A DNA stretch of 64,000 nt from Pedobacter sp. (lineage in GTDB: Bacteria > Bacteroidota > Bacteroidia > Sphingobacteriales > Sphingobacteriaceae). A program made the position numbers and the translations under genes. This document shows, one piece after another, positions 28,769 through 40,319 of this stretch. Each line of letters begins with the position of its first letter. Positions within the stretch are counted from its first letter, which is position 1. Location of the stretch: the NCBI GenBank assembly GCA_008015505.1, contig SSFR01000008.1, positions 1 to 64,000 of the forward strand, in the 5' to 3' direction. The notes beneath the pieces were generated by a model. It was not told the origin of the DNA and made no database searches. It saw only the letters and a list, made by a program, of their open reading frames with translations.

Positions 28769-31700
28769 TCAACTACACCCCCCCTGAGTACCACAATTCA
28801 AACATTTATAGCAGGTACCTGAACGCACCATAATATGACCACAGTTAGGGCAAGCGGGTGCATCCGATTGAGCCCCACCCGAAATATCCAATATCGGCTT
28901 CAAGGCCTTTCCTGAGCTTAATTTCGATACAATAGGTACTGTCTCTTCGATAGAATGGTTTTCGTCTGGATTTACATCTTCATCGCGCATCTGAGGGTTG
29001 CCAAGAACCGCTTTTTGATTACTGAGCACATGAACCAAATCTTCCCGGCCTAAGTATTCATAACCCAACATGCGGAAAATATAATCGATAATGGATGTTG
29101 CTGTCTTAATGTTTTGGTGACCCGTAACCGCCCCGGATGGCTCAAAACGTGTAAAAGTAAATTTATCAACAAACTCTTCTAGAGGCACCCCATATTGTAA
29201 ACCTACAGAAACTGCAATAGCAAAGCAGTTCATTAGCGACCGGAAAGTAGCCCCCTCTTTATGTATGTCTACAAAGATTTCTCCCAATGTACCATCCTCA
29301 TATTCCCCTGTACGCACAAAAATAGTCTGCCCACCAACTCTGGCTTTTTGCGTAAAACCACCTCGTCGGGCAGGCATATTCTTCTTCTCAATAACCGATG
29401 ATAACTGACGCTTAAAATGTGTATCTGTAGATCGCTCCAAAATGGCACGAGCTGCCTCCAAAACTTGCTCGGGCGTAAGATCGCTCAGCCGAATATTAGC
29501 CGCTTCACCTAAAACTTCTTCAATGGTTTCCAGTTGATCTTCCTTCACATCCGATTTCGTAGACAAAGGTTGGGATAATTTGCAACCATCTCGATACAGG
29601 GCATTGGCCTTAAGTCCGAGTTGCCAGGATAGTTCGTAACAATCCTTAATTTCTTCCACAGTAGCTTCATGAGGCAAGTTGATAGTTTTGGAAATAGCCC
29701 CCGATAAGAAAGGCTGTGCGGCTGCCATCATCTTGATATGCCCATGTGCATGAATGTAACGTTCACCCTTAGATCCACATTTATTGGCACAATCAAATAT
29801 GGAATAATGCGCTTTCTTTAGATAAGGCGCCCCTTCGATGGTCATCGTACCACAGATGAATTCGTTTGCCTCGGCGATTTGCTGGCGAGAAAAACCCAAA
29901 GCCCGCAGTAGATTAAAGTTTGATGCACGATAGCGCTCTGGCTTAAATCCTAAACGCTTTAAACAATCTTCACCCAACGTCCATTGATTAAACACAAAAC
30001 TGATTTCAAAGGCCGTATGCAACGACTGATCTATTTTTTGCAACTCAGACGGACTTAAACCCTTAGCACTCAAACTTTCAAAATTGACATGTGGCGCTCC
30101 TTGTAAAGAAGCTGATCCCTTAGCATAGTTCACAATTGCTTCCACTTCATGCGCTTGATAACCTAGGTTACGCAACGCCTTTGGCACACTATGATTAATG
30201 ATTTTAAAGTATCCACCACCTGATAGTTTTTTAAATTTTACCAAAGCAAAATCAGGCTCAATACCTGTTGTATCACAGTCCATCACCAGGCCTATGGTTC
30301 CCGTAGGCGCAATCACTGTAGTTTGTGCATTCCGATAGCCATATTTTTCACCGAGCTCTACAGCCCGATCCCATGCATTACATGCCGCTGCTAACAAATA
30401 GTCCGGACAGGCTTTTGGGTCAATGCCGGGAGGCGCTATTTGTAGCTCCTCATATGAATTAGTATTATAGGCCGCATAGCGATGATTACGCATCACCCGT
30501 AACATATGGCGCTTATTTTCTTCGTATCTACTAAATGACCCCAACTCTCGAGCCATCTCTGCGGAAGTTGCATAGGCTGTACCGGTCATGATACCTGTAA
30601 TAGCCCCACCGATGGCACGTGCTTTATCACTATCATATGGAATACCGGCAGTCATCAAAATAGAACCCAAATTGGCATAGCCCAAACCAAGCGTACGGTA
30701 GTCGTAAGATAACTGAGCCACTTCCTTCGAAGGAAATTGTGCCATCAATACCGAAATTTCCAAAACTACAGTCCACAAGCGGCAAGCGTACTCAAATCCC
30801 TTCACATCAAATACCAGTGTTACTGGGTCAAAAAAATGAGCTAGGTTAATTGAAGCCAAATTACAGGCTGTATTATCTAAAAACATATATTCTGAGCACG
30901 GATTTGATGCATTGATACGTCCACCTTCTGGACAGGTATGCCATTCATTGATCGTGGTATCATATTGTACTCCAGGATCAGCACAAGCCCATGCAGCGAA
31001 AGCAATATCTTGCCATAGCTTACCAGCAGAAATTGTTTTTAATATGCTCCCATCAGTACGCGCAAGCAAATTCCAATCCGCATTTTTCTCTAAAGCATGG
31101 AAAAAAGTATTGGGAATGCGTACTGAATTATTCGAATTTTGACCCGATACCGTGCGATAGGCTTCCCCCTCATAATCGGATGAATAACCTGCAGCAATCA
31201 ATGCAGCCACTTTTTTTTCTTCTTCTACCTTCCAATTTATAAAGGATTCAATCTCGGGATGATCCATATCCAAGCAAACCATTTTAGCTGCCCTGCGTGT
31301 AGTTCCACCAGATTTGATTGCTCCCGCTGCACGATCTCCAATTTTAAGGAATGACATCAACCCTGAAGAATACCCCCCTCCAGAGAGTTTTTCACTTTCG
31401 CCACGAATGGTCGAAAAATTGGTTCCCACGCCCGAACCATACTTGAAAATACGGGCTTCTCGAACCCAAAGATCCATAATACCCCCTTCATTCACCAGAT
31501 CATCTTTCACTGATAAAATAAAGCAAGCATGGGGTTGTGGACGCTCATAAGCCGAACTTGACTTTTCTAACTTTTCTGTCAACGGATCTACGTAATAGTG
31601 CCCCTGTGGACTACCCGAGATTCCGTAGGAACTGTGCAAACCCGTATTAAACCACTGGGGCGAATTCGGTGCAGCTAGCTGACCAATGATCGTATATACC

Positions 31701-32083
31701 AACTCATCATAAAATACAGCTGCATCTTCTGAGCTTGCAAAATAACCATAACGCTCACCCCATATTTTCCAGCAATTAGCCATACGGTGGGCTACTTGCT
31801 TGATACTATTTTCAGATCCCAACGTTCCATCGGGCATGGGAACCCCCACTTTACGAAAATATTTTTGAGCTAAAATATCGGTTGCTACTTGGCTCCAGGT
31901 TTTTGGGACCTCAACATCATTTTTTTCAAAAACAGCATCCCCCGCTGGATTTCGAATAACCGACGAGCGCTTCTCATACACAAACAAATCGTATACATTC
32001 CGTTCTTTTTTTGTAAAATGACGATCGAACGTCAAACCCTTCTGAGATCCCTCTAGGGGGGTTTTGGTAATTATCTTACTCAT
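28769..32083 (-). CDS. nrdJ: Adenosylcobalamin-dependent (class II) ribonucleotide reductase
   Basis: This 1104-residue enzyme makes deoxyribonucleotides using adenosylcobalamin. The active-site Cys is in [17 protein letters not shown] zinc-ribbon-like C-terminus ([20 protein letters not shown]) carries the thiols that reduce the active site. The length and domain order fit the large B12-dependent NrdJ of Bacteroidota. No class I or III subunit is nearby. It requires cobalamin, so the cell must make or take up B12. Confidence 0.97.
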   Translation of the reverse strand: MSKIITKTPLEGSQKGLTFDRHFTKKERNVYDLFVYEKRSSVIRNPAGDAVFEKNDVEVPKTWSQVATDILAQKYFRKVGVPMPDGTLGSENSIKQVAHRMANCWKIWGERYGYFASSEDAAVFYDELVYTIIGQLAAPNSPQWFNTGLHSSYGISGSPQGHYYVDPLTEKLEKSSSAYERPQPHACFILSVKDDLVNEGGIMDLWVREARIFKYGSGVGTNFSTIRGESEKLSGGGYSSGLMSFLKIGDRAAGAIKSGGTTRRAAKMVCLDMDHPEIESFINWKVEEEKKVAALIAAGYSSDYEGEAYRTVSGQNSNNSVRIPNTFFHALEKNADWNLLARTDGSILKTISAGKLWQDIAFAAWACADPGVQYDTTINEWHTCPEGGRINASNPCSEYMFLDNTACNLASINLAHFFDPVTLVFDVKGFEYACRLWTVVLEISVLMAQFPSKEVAQLSYDYRTLGLGYANLGSILMTAGIPYDSDKARAIGGAITGIMTGTAYATSAEMARELGSFSRYEENKRHMLRVMRNHRYAAYNTNSYEELQIAPPGIDPKACPDYLLAAACNAWDRAVELGEKYGYRNAQTTVIAPTGTIGLVMDCDTTGIEPDFALVKFKKLSGGGYFKIINHSVPKALRNLGYQAHEVEAIVNYAKGSASLQGAPHVNFESLSAKGLSPSELQKIDQSLHTAFEISFVFNQWTLGEDCLKRLGFKPERYRASNFNLLRALGFSRQQIAEANEFICGTMTIEGAPYLKKAHYSIFDCANKCGSKGERYIHAHGHIKMMAAAQPFLSGAISKTINLPHEATVEEIKDCYELSWQLGLKANALYRDGCKLSQPLSTKSDVKEDQLETIEEVLGEAANIRLSDLTPEQVLEAARAILERSTDTHFKRQLSSVIEKKNMPARRGGFTQKARVGGQTIFVRTGEYEDGTLGEIFVDIHKEGATFRSLMNCFAIAVSVGLQYGVPLEEFVDKFTFTRFEPSGAVTGHQNIKTATSIIDYIFRMLGYEYLGREDLVHVLSNQKAVLGNPQMRDEDVNPDENHSIEETVPIVSKLSSGKALKPILDISGGAQSDAPACPNCGHIMVRSGTCYKCLNCGTQGGCS

Positions 32084-32269
32084 AAGCTGTGTATTTAATT
32101 TAGAACTTAACGTAGCGCTACCAAAGGCTCTAAATCAAATTTATCTAAAATTAGGCACTGTTGATTCAGGAGACTTTTCCACAGTATCCATAGAGGACAA
32201 GTTTCAGCCCCAACCAAATCAACTAAACAACTTATTATTAAATAGTTAGCAATGTTGATAAATCAGCAC

Positions 32270-32327
32270 AACAGCTTCACCTCCGACGCCCCTCCTTCCA
32301 AGGAGGGGCGTCGGAGGTGAAGCTGTT
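32270..32327. repeat. Perfect 28-bp-arm palindrome at the pyk stop codon
   Basis: The arms 32270-32297 and 32300-32327 are exact complements around a 2-base centre. The GC-rich core is CCCCTCCTT/AAGGAGGGG. The right arm overlaps the first bases of the pyk stop codon (32326-32328). It may act as a terminator for pyk, but the T run is poor. GC-rich arms of this kind occur repeatedly between Bacteroidota genes. Confidence 0.85.
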
Positions 32328-33756
32328 ACTCGATCAAGGTTACTTTCACCATATTGGTTTTACCTTTTTTCTCAATTGGGGTAGCTGCTGTATTGATCAC
32401 GACCTGACCAGGTTCAATTAGTTTTTCAGCTTTTAGAATATGATTCACATCACTGATTGATTTATCTGTACTGTCAAATTTATCATAATAGAAGCCACGA
32501 ACTCCCCACAACAAGCTCAACGTACTTAGCAAGCTACGATTACTTGTAAAAATAAACGTAGACGCTTTGGGACGATGACTAGATATTTCAAAGGCCGTAT
32601 AGCCCGAAGATGTCATCGAAACGATGCCTACTGCATTTGTCTTTTCAGCGAGAAAAATAGCCGAACCACATACTGCATCTCCCATATAGGTAGGCGAACT
32701 TTCATTCAGTTCTTTATGCATATTGAATGGATAACCATTTTCTTCTATGTTATGAATAATTTTCCGCATAGTTTCAATCACAATAAGAGGATATTCACCT
32801 ACTGAAGTTTCCCCGCTTAGCATTACTGCATCTGCACCATCAAGCACTGAGTTAGCCACATCATTCACTTCGGCACGGGTTGGGCGTGGATTGGTAATCA
32901 TGCTCTCCAACATTTGCGTAGCAACAATCACAGGTTTAGAAGCATCTCGACATTTTTGAGCAATAATTTTCTGTAAAACTGGGACTTGTTCCATCGGCAT
33001 CTCAACCCCTAAATCACCCCGGGCAATCATCACTCCATCCGTTGCTGCAATAATATCGTCGATATTATCCACAGCCTCAGGCTTTTCAATTTTTGCAATC
33101 ACTCGGGACTCCTTACCACTCCGACCAATGATGCGCTTCAATTCAATAATATCTTCCGCAGAACGAACAAAGGATAAACCTATCCATTCCACATCGTTTT
33201 GTAAAGCCAGCTCAAGATTTGACAGATCCTCCTCTGTTAAGCTGGGTATAGATACCTTCGTATTAGGCAAATTCACACCTTTGCGTGAAGTCAGCACCCC
33301 ACCGTAGATCACCTCACAACTTACTGTATCTTCATGATTGGTCTCCAATACCCTCATTTGTATCTTCCCATCATCTAGCAAAATAGTTTCTCCCACACGT
33401 ACATCTTTGGGGAAATTTTGATATGTGATGTAGATCTGCTTGTCATCCCCAGTCAGTTCACGGGTCGTGATATCAATTTTATTTCCACTAATGAGATTAA
33501 CACCTCCATCCTTAACCAGTCCAATACGAATCTTTGGGCCTTGCAAATCAGCAAGAATCCCGACATTAGTTTTATACCGCTGGTTTATTTCACGAATCAG
33601 GTCAATGGTTTTCTGATGATCTGCCCGGCTACCATGTGAAAAGTTTAATCTACAAACATCCACTCCCGCCTTAATCATTCCAAGTAATACTTCTTTTTTT
33701 GTAGAGGCTGGGCCTAAAGTGGCTACAATCTTTGTTCTGACGTGAACACCTTTCAT
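32326..33756 (-). CDS. pyk: Pyruvate kinase
   Basis: This 476-residue glycolytic enzyme makes pyruvate and ATP from phosphoenolpyruvate and ADP. It has RTKIVATLGPAS at the N-terminus, the catalytic region RVIAKIEKPEAVDNID with the Lys for proton transfer, and MIARGDLGVEMPMEQV. Length is normal. Transcription is away from acpP. The gene ends inside the long palindrome at 32270-32327, which may end its transcript. Confidence 0.98.
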   Translation of the reverse strand: MKGVHVRTKIVATLGPASTKKEVLLGMIKAGVDVCRLNFSHGSRADHQKTIDLIREINQRYKTNVGILADLQGPKIRIGLVKDGGVNLISGNKIDITTRELTGDDKQIYITYQNFPKDVRVGETILLDDGKIQMRVLETNHEDTVSCEVIYGGVLTSRKGVNLPNTKVSIPSLTEEDLSNLELALQNDVEWIGLSFVRSAEDIIELKRIIGRSGKESRVIAKIEKPEAVDNIDDIIAATDGVMIARGDLGVEMPMEQVPVLQKIIAQKCRDASKPVIVATQMLESMITNPRPTRAEVNDVANSVLDGADAVMLSGETSVGEYPLIVIETMRKIIHNIEENGYPFNMHKELNESSPTYMGDAVCGSAIFLAEKTNAVGIVSMTSSGYTAFEISSHRPKASTFIFTSNRSLLSTLSLLWGVRGFYYDKFDSTDKSISDVNHILKAEKLIEPGQVVINTAATPIEKKGKTNMVKVTLIE

Positions 33757-33888
33757 TTAAATCCTTGTTATATAAATCAATTGTTTAGTTCTTTTGCTTC
33801 CGGTGCACTAAAAACACCCATAAAAATACGTGTATTCCCCTAGATTTATCTTTTTAGATACGAATTCCTAACAACAATATATTAAGCG

Positions 33889-33970
33889 TTGGGCGTGCCC
33901 CTGCGGGTCGGGCTATCCGCTACAACTCCTGGCTTTGCTGCGGGGTTTTCGCTGCTATCCCTCACGCAAA
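33889..33970 (+). other. Conserved non-coding element of the Bacteroidota type (function unknown)
   Basis: The stretch carries the segments GCGTTGGGCGTGCCCCTGCG and GGGCTATCCGCTACAACT, and ends GCTGCTATCCCTCACGCAAA. From memory, near-identical stretches occur in many Bacteroidota genomes between genes; I cannot check this here. No coding frame fits. It lies in the 409-base gap between pyk and acpP, upstream of the acpP promoter. It could be a mobile repeat or a structured RNA. Confidence 0.6.
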
Positions 33971-34099
33971 TCATTAAAAGCAGTTCGTAATTTTTACACA
34001 AAGCTCTAGATTCAGCTACGTTTTTCCATCACAGCCCGTGCATGAGCCAGCCTAAAATCGAGCTTAAGGCACCGCATCAAAGCTATGAACTAAAAAGGG

Positions 34100-34130
34100 T
34101 TTGAGATATGCCAGAATTTATTTTTCTTTG
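34100..34130 (+). promoter_or_regulatory. Putative promoter of acpP-fabF
   Basis: TTTG (34100-34103), a 19-base spacer and TTTCTTTG (34123-34130) match the Bacteroidota pattern TTTG-N19-TAnnTTTG apart from one base (T for A). It predicts a leader of about 30 bases. Confidence 0.6.
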
Positions 34131-34165
34131 CGCAGAATTATTTAATCATTAAAATCATAAAGATC

Positions 34166-34402
34166 ATGTCTGATATCGCTTCAAGAGTTAAAGCAATTAT
34201 CGTTGAAAAATTGGGTGTAGACGAAAATGAGGTTACACCAGAGGCATCATTTACCAATGATCTTGGTGCTGACTCATTGGACACAGTAGAACTAATTATG
34301 GAATTTGAGAAGGAGTTTAACGTGGCTATTCCTGATGATCAGGCTGAAACCATCGGAACTGTTGGCCAAGCTATTGCCTATTTAGAAAAAACCGTGAAGT
34401 AA
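34166..34402 (+). CDS. acpP: Acyl carrier protein
   Basis: This 78-residue protein carries acyl chains on a 4'-phosphopantetheine arm attached to Ser in [12 protein letters not shown]. It is strongly acidic, as expected. It lies 20 bases upstream of fabF, and the acpP-fabF-rnc-plsC order is common in Bacteroidota and other phyla. It is the first gene of that run, after a good promoter. Confidence 0.99.
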   Translation: MSDIASRVKAIIVEKLGVDENEVTPEASFTNDLGADSLDTVELIMEFEKEFNVAIPDDQAETIGTVGQAIAYLEKTVK

Positions 34403-34422
34403 ATTTTACGAAGATTGAATAA

Positions 34423-35676
34423 ATGGAGCTAAAAAGAGTTGTTGTAACCGGACTTGGTGCCCTTACTCCCATTGGGAATACAGTACCACACTATTGGAAT
34501 AATTTGATTAATGGTGTAAGTGGAGCAGCTCCCATTACCAAGTTTGATACAACACACTTCAAAACTAAATTTGCGTGCGAAGTAAAAGGCTTCAATCCAG
34601 AAGACTTTATGGACAAAAAGGAAGTGCGCAAGCTCGATCCTTTTGTCCATTATGCATTGGCCTCAACAGATGAAGCCGTTAAAGATTCCGGACTAGACTT
34701 CACTAAATTCGACACAAATCGTATTGGAGTAATCTGGGGGGCGGGCATTGGCGGTCTAAAGACCTTTTTAGATGAAATAGGCAACTTTGCAGGTGGCGAT
34801 GGATCTCCCCGATTCAACCCATTTTTCATCCCAAAAATGATCATTGATATTGCTCCAGGTCATATTTCGATCAAATATGGTCTGCGAGGCCCTAACTTTT
34901 CTACCGTTTCTGCCTGTGCATCCTCCAGTAATGCACTCATTGATTCTTTCAATTATATTCGGCTTGGGATTGCAGACATTATTCTTTCTGGGGGATCAGA
35001 AGCCATTATTAACGAGGCTGGAATAGGCGGATTTAATGCGATGCATGCCTTATCAACTCGAAATGATGACCCCGCTACTGCATCAAGACCTTTTGATAAA
35101 GATCGCGATGGTTTCGTTGCTGGAGAGGGCTCTGGTACAATCATTTTAGAAGAATTGAGCCATGCAAAAGCGCGCGGTGCTAAGATATATGCCGAGCTGG
35201 TTGGTTGTGGGATGAGTGCTGATGCCAATCACATCACAGCGCCACATCCTGAAGGACTCGGAGCTCGCCTAGTGATGGCTAATGTATTACGCGATGCTAA
35301 TTTAGCCCCTATTGATATCGACTATATTAACGTACACGGAACTTCTACACCTCTGGGAGATATCAGTGAGATCAAAGCAATCGTTGACCTGTTCAATGAA
35401 CACGCCTATAAACTAAATATCAGTTCAACGAAATCAATGACGGGACACTTATTAGGAGCAGCTGGTGCAGTAGAGGCTATTGCAGCTATTTTAGCCACTA
35501 AGTATGACATCATCCCCCCAACAATCAATCACTTTACCGATGATCCTAATATTGATCCAAAACTGAATTTAACCTTTCATAAAGCTCATAAAAGAACTGT
35601 TCGTGCTGCATTAAGCAACACTTTTGGCTTTGGTGGTCATAATGCATCTGTTATTTTCAAGAAATACGAAGAGTAA
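34423..35676 (+). CDS. fabF: 3-oxoacyl-[acyl-carrier-protein] synthase II
   Basis: This 417-residue condensing enzyme elongates fatty acids. The catalytic triad is visible: Cys in STVSACASSSNAL, His in INVHGTSTPLGD, and a second His in the GHLLGAAGAVEA region. It belongs to the KAS II branch by its place in the acpP operon and length. It follows acpP by 20 bases. Confidence 0.97.
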   Translation: MELKRVVVTGLGALTPIGNTVPHYWNNLINGVSGAAPITKFDTTHFKTKFACEVKGFNPEDFMDKKEVRKLDPFVHYALASTDEAVKDSGLDFTKFDTNRIGVIWGAGIGGLKTFLDEIGNFAGGDGSPRFNPFFIPKMIIDIAPGHISIKYGLRGPNFSTVSACASSSNALIDSFNYIRLGIADIILSGGSEAIINEAGIGGFNAMHALSTRNDDPATASRPFDKDRDGFVAGEGSGTIILEELSHAKARGAKIYAELVGCGMSADANHITAPHPEGLGARLVMANVLRDANLAPIDIDYINVHGTSTPLGDISEIKAIVDLFNEHAYKLNISSTKSMTGHLLGAAGAVEAIAAILATKYDIIPPTINHFTDDPNIDPKLNLTFHKAHKRTVRAALSNTFGFGGHNASVIFKKYEE

Positions 35677-35766
35677 TTGGATAATATCTTACCGGCTTCT
35701 TAGTAAGTGTATCGGGAATAACGAATTGTCTCGTTATAGCGGATTGGCAACTTGTAGATTTACTCG

Positions 35767-36501
35767 ATGTTTTTTTTAGTAATATATCATCTTTACCTAT
35801 CTCCTCATCGTAAATACGTTAGGTTACTAAAAAATCTACTTGGCTTTGTACCTCGTAATATTAGTCTCTATAGAATGGCTTTTAGGCATCGTTCCGCAGC
35901 GATCACATCAAAAAATGGATCAAAAAACAATAATGAACGACTTGAGTTTTTGGGAGACGCTGTCTTAGGCTGTATCGTAGCTGAAGAACTTTTTAAATTA
36001 TATCCCTATAAGGACGAAGGCTTTCTAACCGAAATGCGCTCCAAAATAGTCAGCAGAACCAGCTTAAATCAGCTGGCCCTACGTCTAGGCCTCAACGAAA
36101 TCCTTGAATTTGACAAACAGATACTCCATCATACTGCTAAAAGAAGTTCCATGCTAGGTGATGCATTTGAAGCACTTATCGGAGCCATCTATATAGATCA
36201 GGGCTATAACTTTACCCATAAATTGGTCACTAATCGAATTATTAAACCTCATATAGACATTACTGCATTGGAGCTCACAGAAACAAATTTCAAAAGCAAA
36301 CTTCTAGAATGGTGCCAACGCCAGGGTAAAACCATTCGCTTCGATTTAATTTCCAATGAAGCTGGGGAAAGTAATCGGCTCTTTACCATTCAAGTAGTTA
36401 TAGCTGATGAACCCTACGCCATTGGGCGAGATTACAATAAAAAAAATGCAGAAAAAATTGCTGCAGAAAAAACCTATGAACAACTCGGAATCACTAGATA
36501 A
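35767..36501 (+). CDS. rnc: Ribonuclease III
   Basis: This 244-residue double-strand RNA endonuclease processes rRNA precursors and structured mRNAs. The signature NNERLEFLGDAVLG holds the metal-binding residues, with a second acidic cluster in GDAFEALIGAIYID. A C-terminal double-strand RNA-binding domain ends the protein (AEKIAAEKTYEQL). The N-terminal extension MFFLVIYHLYLSPHRKYVRL is typical of Bacteroidota RNase III. The gene is 90 bases after fabF and 2 bases before plsC. Confidence 0.95.
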   Translation: MFFLVIYHLYLSPHRKYVRLLKNLLGFVPRNISLYRMAFRHRSAAITSKNGSKNNNERLEFLGDAVLGCIVAEELFKLYPYKDEGFLTEMRSKIVSRTSLNQLALRLGLNEILEFDKQILHHTAKRSSMLGDAFEALIGAIYIDQGYNFTHKLVTNRIIKPHIDITALELTETNFKSKLLEWCQRQGKTIRFDLISNEAGESNRLFTIQVVIADEPYAIGRDYNKKNAEKIAAEKTYEQLGITR

Positions 36502-36503
36502 TT

Positions 36504-37262
36504 ATGGCTAGGCTCTATTTTATCATTAAGAAGCTATTTTCTATTCTATTTTTGATCTGGTGCGCGCTGGTGTTCAGCATCTTCATGATCGTTCTACTCC
36601 CTTTTATCCTTTTACCAACCTGGATCTTAAAGGGGAAAAAGATGCAGGATACCTGCTTTATCTTTATTAAAATATGGGCTTGGCTATTTTGTACACTCTG
36701 CTTTTTCCACATCAAGGTTAAGGGGAGAAAGCTGATCAATCCGAACAAAGCATACATCTATATTTCTAATCATAATTCCTATTTGGATGTTGTAGCAGCT
36801 ACTCGGGCTATCCCAGGGTCTTTTAAGCCTCTAGGAAAGATTGAAATACTGAAAGTGCCCATATTTGGTCTTATTTATCGGAAAACAGTCGTTCTCATTG
36901 ACCGGAAAAATGCTGAAAATAGAGCCAAATGCATCCAAGATCTAAAAGTTGAACTCGCTGGTGGGCAATCCATTTTAATTTTTCCAGAAGGAACGATGAA
37001 CCGCACAGACGCTCCACTAGCCCACTTTTATGATGGCGCTTTTCGCATTGCAATCGAAACACAAACGCCTATTGCTCCGATAGCTGTTATTAACGCCCGC
37101 AAATTACTCCCTCGGAGCTATCCCTTAGATGCCAAACCAGGCTCTATATCTCTCATTTTTGGAGAGCCAATAACCGTAACAGGATTAACAGAAGCCGATT
37201 TGCCCAAATTAAAAGAACAAGTACATCAAGTATTGGAAAGCTTAATTGTAAATAACTCTTAA
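36504..37262 (+). CDS. plsC: 1-acyl-sn-glycerol-3-phosphate acyltransferase
   Basis: This 252-residue membrane-associated enzyme makes phosphatidic acid from lysophosphatidic acid. The N-terminus has long hydrophobic segments (to about residue 75). The NHxxxxD motif is in SNHNSYLD and the second acyltransferase motif is in FPEGTMNRTD. It starts 2 bases after the rnc stop, so it is translated from the same message. The product shares lipid metabolism with acpP-fabF. Confidence 0.93.
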   Translation: MARLYFIIKKLFSILFLIWCALVFSIFMIVLLPFILLPTWILKGKKMQDTCFIFIKIWAWLFCTLCFFHIKVKGRKLINPNKAYIYISNHNSYLDVVAATRAIPGSFKPLGKIEILKVPIFGLIYRKTVVLIDRKNAENRAKCIQDLKVELAGGQSILIFPEGTMNRTDAPLAHFYDGAFRIAIETQTPIAPIAVINARKLLPRSYPLDAKPGSISLIFGEPITVTGLTEADLPKLKEQVHQVLESLIVNNS

Positions 37263-37285
37263 AAAGAGAGCTAGCTTACTCATTT

Positions 37286-40099
37286 TTATTTATTACGAGA
37301 AGCCATGTGCTGCTTCAAAAACTTTCCCGTATATGAATTATCACACTGAATTAAATCTTCCGGCACCCCCTCAAAAACAATTTCACCTCCTTTTTCGCCC
37401 CCTTCTGGCCCGATATCAATCACCCAGTCAGCACATTTGATGACATCCATATTATGCTCAATTACCACGATAGTATGCCCCTGCTCCAATAAAGCATCAA
37501 ATGATTTTAGCAATTTTTTAATATCATGAAAATGCAATCCGGTAGTGGGTTCATCAAAAATAAAAAGTGTCTTTTTCGTACTATTTCCCTTCAGTAGGAA
37601 CGAGGCCAGCTTAATCCGTTGCGCTTCCCCTCCCGATAAGGTACTAGACGACTGTCCCAAATGAATATAACCCAAACCAACATCTACCAAAGGCTTCATT
37701 TTAGAAGTAATTTTAGCCTCCCCCTCAAAGAACAGCATGGCTTCATCTACCGTCATCTCCAGAATCTCATACACATTTTTACCCTTATAAGTGATATCTA
37801 ATACATGTTGCTTAAAACGCTTCCCCCCACAGGACTCACAGGTCAAATAAATATCAGCCATGAATTGCATTTCGATCTTCACCAGTCCCTCTCCCTGACA
37901 AACATCACATCGCCCACCCTCTACATTAGTTGAAAAAGCAGCTGACTTTAAACCCATCAATTTAGATGCCTGCTGAGCCGAAAATAAAGCCCGAATCTCA
38001 TCCCATGCCCCAACATAGGTTACCGGATTGGACCTTGAAGATCGACCAATGGGATTTTGATCCACTAGCTCCACCTGTTTAATCCGACCGATATCCCCTA
38101 CAAGCGCATCATAAGCCCCTGTTTGCTCCCCCGAATAGCCTCCAATCACTTTCTGTAGTGCTGGCTGTAGGATTCGCTTCACTAAAGAAGTCTTTCCTGA
38201 ACCCGAAACACCAGATACCACCGTTAACACATATAGTGGAAATTTGACATCTACATCTTTCAAATTGTTTTCCCTAGCCCCTTTAATCTCAATAAAATCA
38301 CCCCACTTACGACGGTTCTTAGGGATTTCTATTCGTTCAAGACCACTCAAGTATCTACCCGTCAAACTCTTCTGATCTTTACATACTTGATCAAATGTTC
38401 CCGAAAACACCAGATGTCCACCATGAGTTCCAGCTGCTGGACCAATATCAATGAGATAATCCGCAGCTTGCATAATTTCTTCCTCATGCTCCACCACAAG
38501 CACACTATTACCCGCATCTCGCAACGATTTGAGTACACCGATCAAACGATGAGTGTCTCTAGGGTGTAGCCCAATACTCGGCTCATCCAAGACATAAATA
38601 GACCCCACAAGCGAACTACCCAAGGAAGTTGCCAGATTAATACGTTGCGATTCCCCTCCAGAAAGGGTATTGGACAAACGATTCAAGGTAAGGTAGCTCA
38701 GGCCAACATCATTCAAGAACTGTATTCTGCTGATGATCTCTAACAACAAACGCTTACTAATTTGCTGCTGCGCAGCAGAGAGTTCTAATTTTTGAAAAAA
38801 TTCAAACGCTTGATCCAGAGGCATCAACACTACATCCGTAATAGACTTATCCCCTACCTTGACATAGGAAGCATCCACTCGAAGACGACTTCCTCTACAA
38901 TCAGGGCAGTTAGTCTTTCCACGATATCTGGATAGCATCACCCGATACTGGATTTTATGTGTCTGCTTTTCCAACTCGTCAAAAAAATCATTTAGACCAG
39001 TAAAATGAGAATTCCCAGTCCACAGTAATTCTTTTTGTTCAACACTGAGCTGATTATATGGTCGATGAATTGGGAAATCGAAGCTTAAGGCACCTTGAAT
39101 CAAATTTTTCAACCACTCGCCCATCTTTTCACCACGCCATGGTGCAATCGCCCCATCATATACCGATTTGCTTTTATCCGGAATGACCAAATCCGGATCA
39201 ATACCAATCACTTTACCAAGGCCCTCACAGCGCTTGCAAGCACCATAAGAATTATTAAAACTAAAAAAATTGGGGTTTGGTTCTTCAAACTGAATACCAT
39301 CTAACTCAAATCGATCGCAAAATAAATGTCTTAAACCACCTGCGTCAATAATGCAGTCCCCTTTTCCTTCAAAAAAAGCAGTTTGAATAGAATCCGCTAA
39401 CCGACTTTGGGTTTCCTCATCCGCAGCTGTAACCACCCGATCAATAACAATTTCTACCTGATCTTGTACATCAACCTGCTTATTGTTGACAGCTTGATCC
39501 TCCAAAATGACTTCAATTTTATGGAACTGATTATTCATCCGTATCCGCGAAAATCCTTTTTGCAGTAACACAGCTAGTTCCTCTTGGAGCAAACGCTTAT
39601 TGTGTGGATTTAATGGACAAAGTATAGTAATGGCTGTTCCCAGTGGTAATGTTGAAATAAAATCTACAACATCCGTAACCGTATGTTTTTTCACCTGACT
39701 ACCAGATACCGGAGATATTGTTTTTCCTATTCGGGAAAAAAGCAGTTTTAAGTAGTCATAAATCTCTGTAGAAGTCCCAACAGTCGAGCGAGGACTCCCC
39801 ACAATTACTTTCTGTTCGATCGCAATGGCAGGAGCAATGCCTTTGATATAGTCCACATCCGGCTTATTCATACGCCCCATAAACTGTCTGGCATAGGATG
39901 AGAGACTTTCTACATAACGGCGCTGCCCTTCTGCATACAACGTATCAAAAGCCAAAGAAGACTTGCCAGAACCAGACACACCAGTAATCACTACCAGCTT
40001 ATTTTTAGGTATTTCTACATCAATATTTTTTAGATTATGAACCCGCGCACCCTTGATAAGGATATATTTTCGAAAATCTTTTATTACTGTTTTACCCAT
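37286..40099 (-). CDS. uvrA: Excinuclease ABC subunit A
   Basis: This 937-residue protein is the DNA damage sensor of nucleotide excision repair. Both ABC ATPase cassettes are seen: Walker [10 protein letters not shown] and GVSGSGKTS, and two LSGGE signatures. Zinc modules are present (CKRCEGLG and CDVCQGEG with CESCGGKRF). The ends match the family ([14 protein letters not shown] at the start). A TAATTTTG box (40126-40133, minus strand) lies 27 bases before the ATG and may be its -7 element. Converges with plsC. Confidence 0.99.
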   Translation of the reverse strand: MGKTVIKDFRKYILIKGARVHNLKNIDVEIPKNKLVVITGVSGSGKSSLAFDTLYAEGQRRYVESLSSYARQFMGRMNKPDVDYIKGIAPAIAIEQKVIVGSPRSTVGTSTEIYDYLKLLFSRIGKTISPVSGSQVKKHTVTDVVDFISTLPLGTAITILCPLNPHNKRLLQEELAVLLQKGFSRIRMNNQFHKIEVILEDQAVNNKQVDVQDQVEIVIDRVVTAADEETQSRLADSIQTAFFEGKGDCIIDAGGLRHLFCDRFELDGIQFEEPNPNFFSFNNSYGACKRCEGLGKVIGIDPDLVIPDKSKSVYDGAIAPWRGEKMGEWLKNLIQGALSFDFPIHRPYNQLSVEQKELLWTGNSHFTGLNDFFDELEKQTHKIQYRVMLSRYRGKTNCPDCRGSRLRVDASYVKVGDKSITDVVLMPLDQAFEFFQKLELSAAQQQISKRLLLEIISRIQFLNDVGLSYLTLNRLSNTLSGGESQRINLATSLGSSLVGSIYVLDEPSIGLHPRDTHRLIGVLKSLRDAGNSVLVVEHEEEIMQAADYLIDIGPAAGTHGGHLVFSGTFDQVCKDQKSLTGRYLSGLERIEIPKNRRKWGDFIEIKGARENNLKDVDVKFPLYVLTVVSGVSGSGKTSLVKRILQPALQKVIGGYSGEQTGAYDALVGDIGRIKQVELVDQNPIGRSSRSNPVTYVGAWDEIRALFSAQQASKLMGLKSAAFSTNVEGGRCDVCQGEGLVKIEMQFMADIYLTCESCGGKRFKQHVLDITYKGKNVYEILEMTVDEAMLFFEGEAKITSKMKPLVDVGLGYIHLGQSSSTLSGGEAQRIKLASFLLKGNSTKKTLFIFDEPTTGLHFHDIKKLLKSFDALLEQGHTIVVIEHNMDVIKCADWVIDIGPEGGEKGGEIVFEGVPEDLIQCDNSYTGKFLKQHMASRNK

Positions 40100-40319
40100 G
40101 ACACAAACGAAACATCTTCATTAAGCAAAATTAGGAGGGATTTAATATTAAATCTGAGATAATTTCGAAAATATTCTTTGATTTTGTCGATAGAATCACT
40201 TCATTTGGGAATTGATCAGAAATATTATTAACCAAAACAAAAAGAGGGCCATTTATTGAAAGAATTCTACTTGCAAAATAAAATTTTAATCTACTAACCA
40301 TTTTACAAAATTTTCAAGT

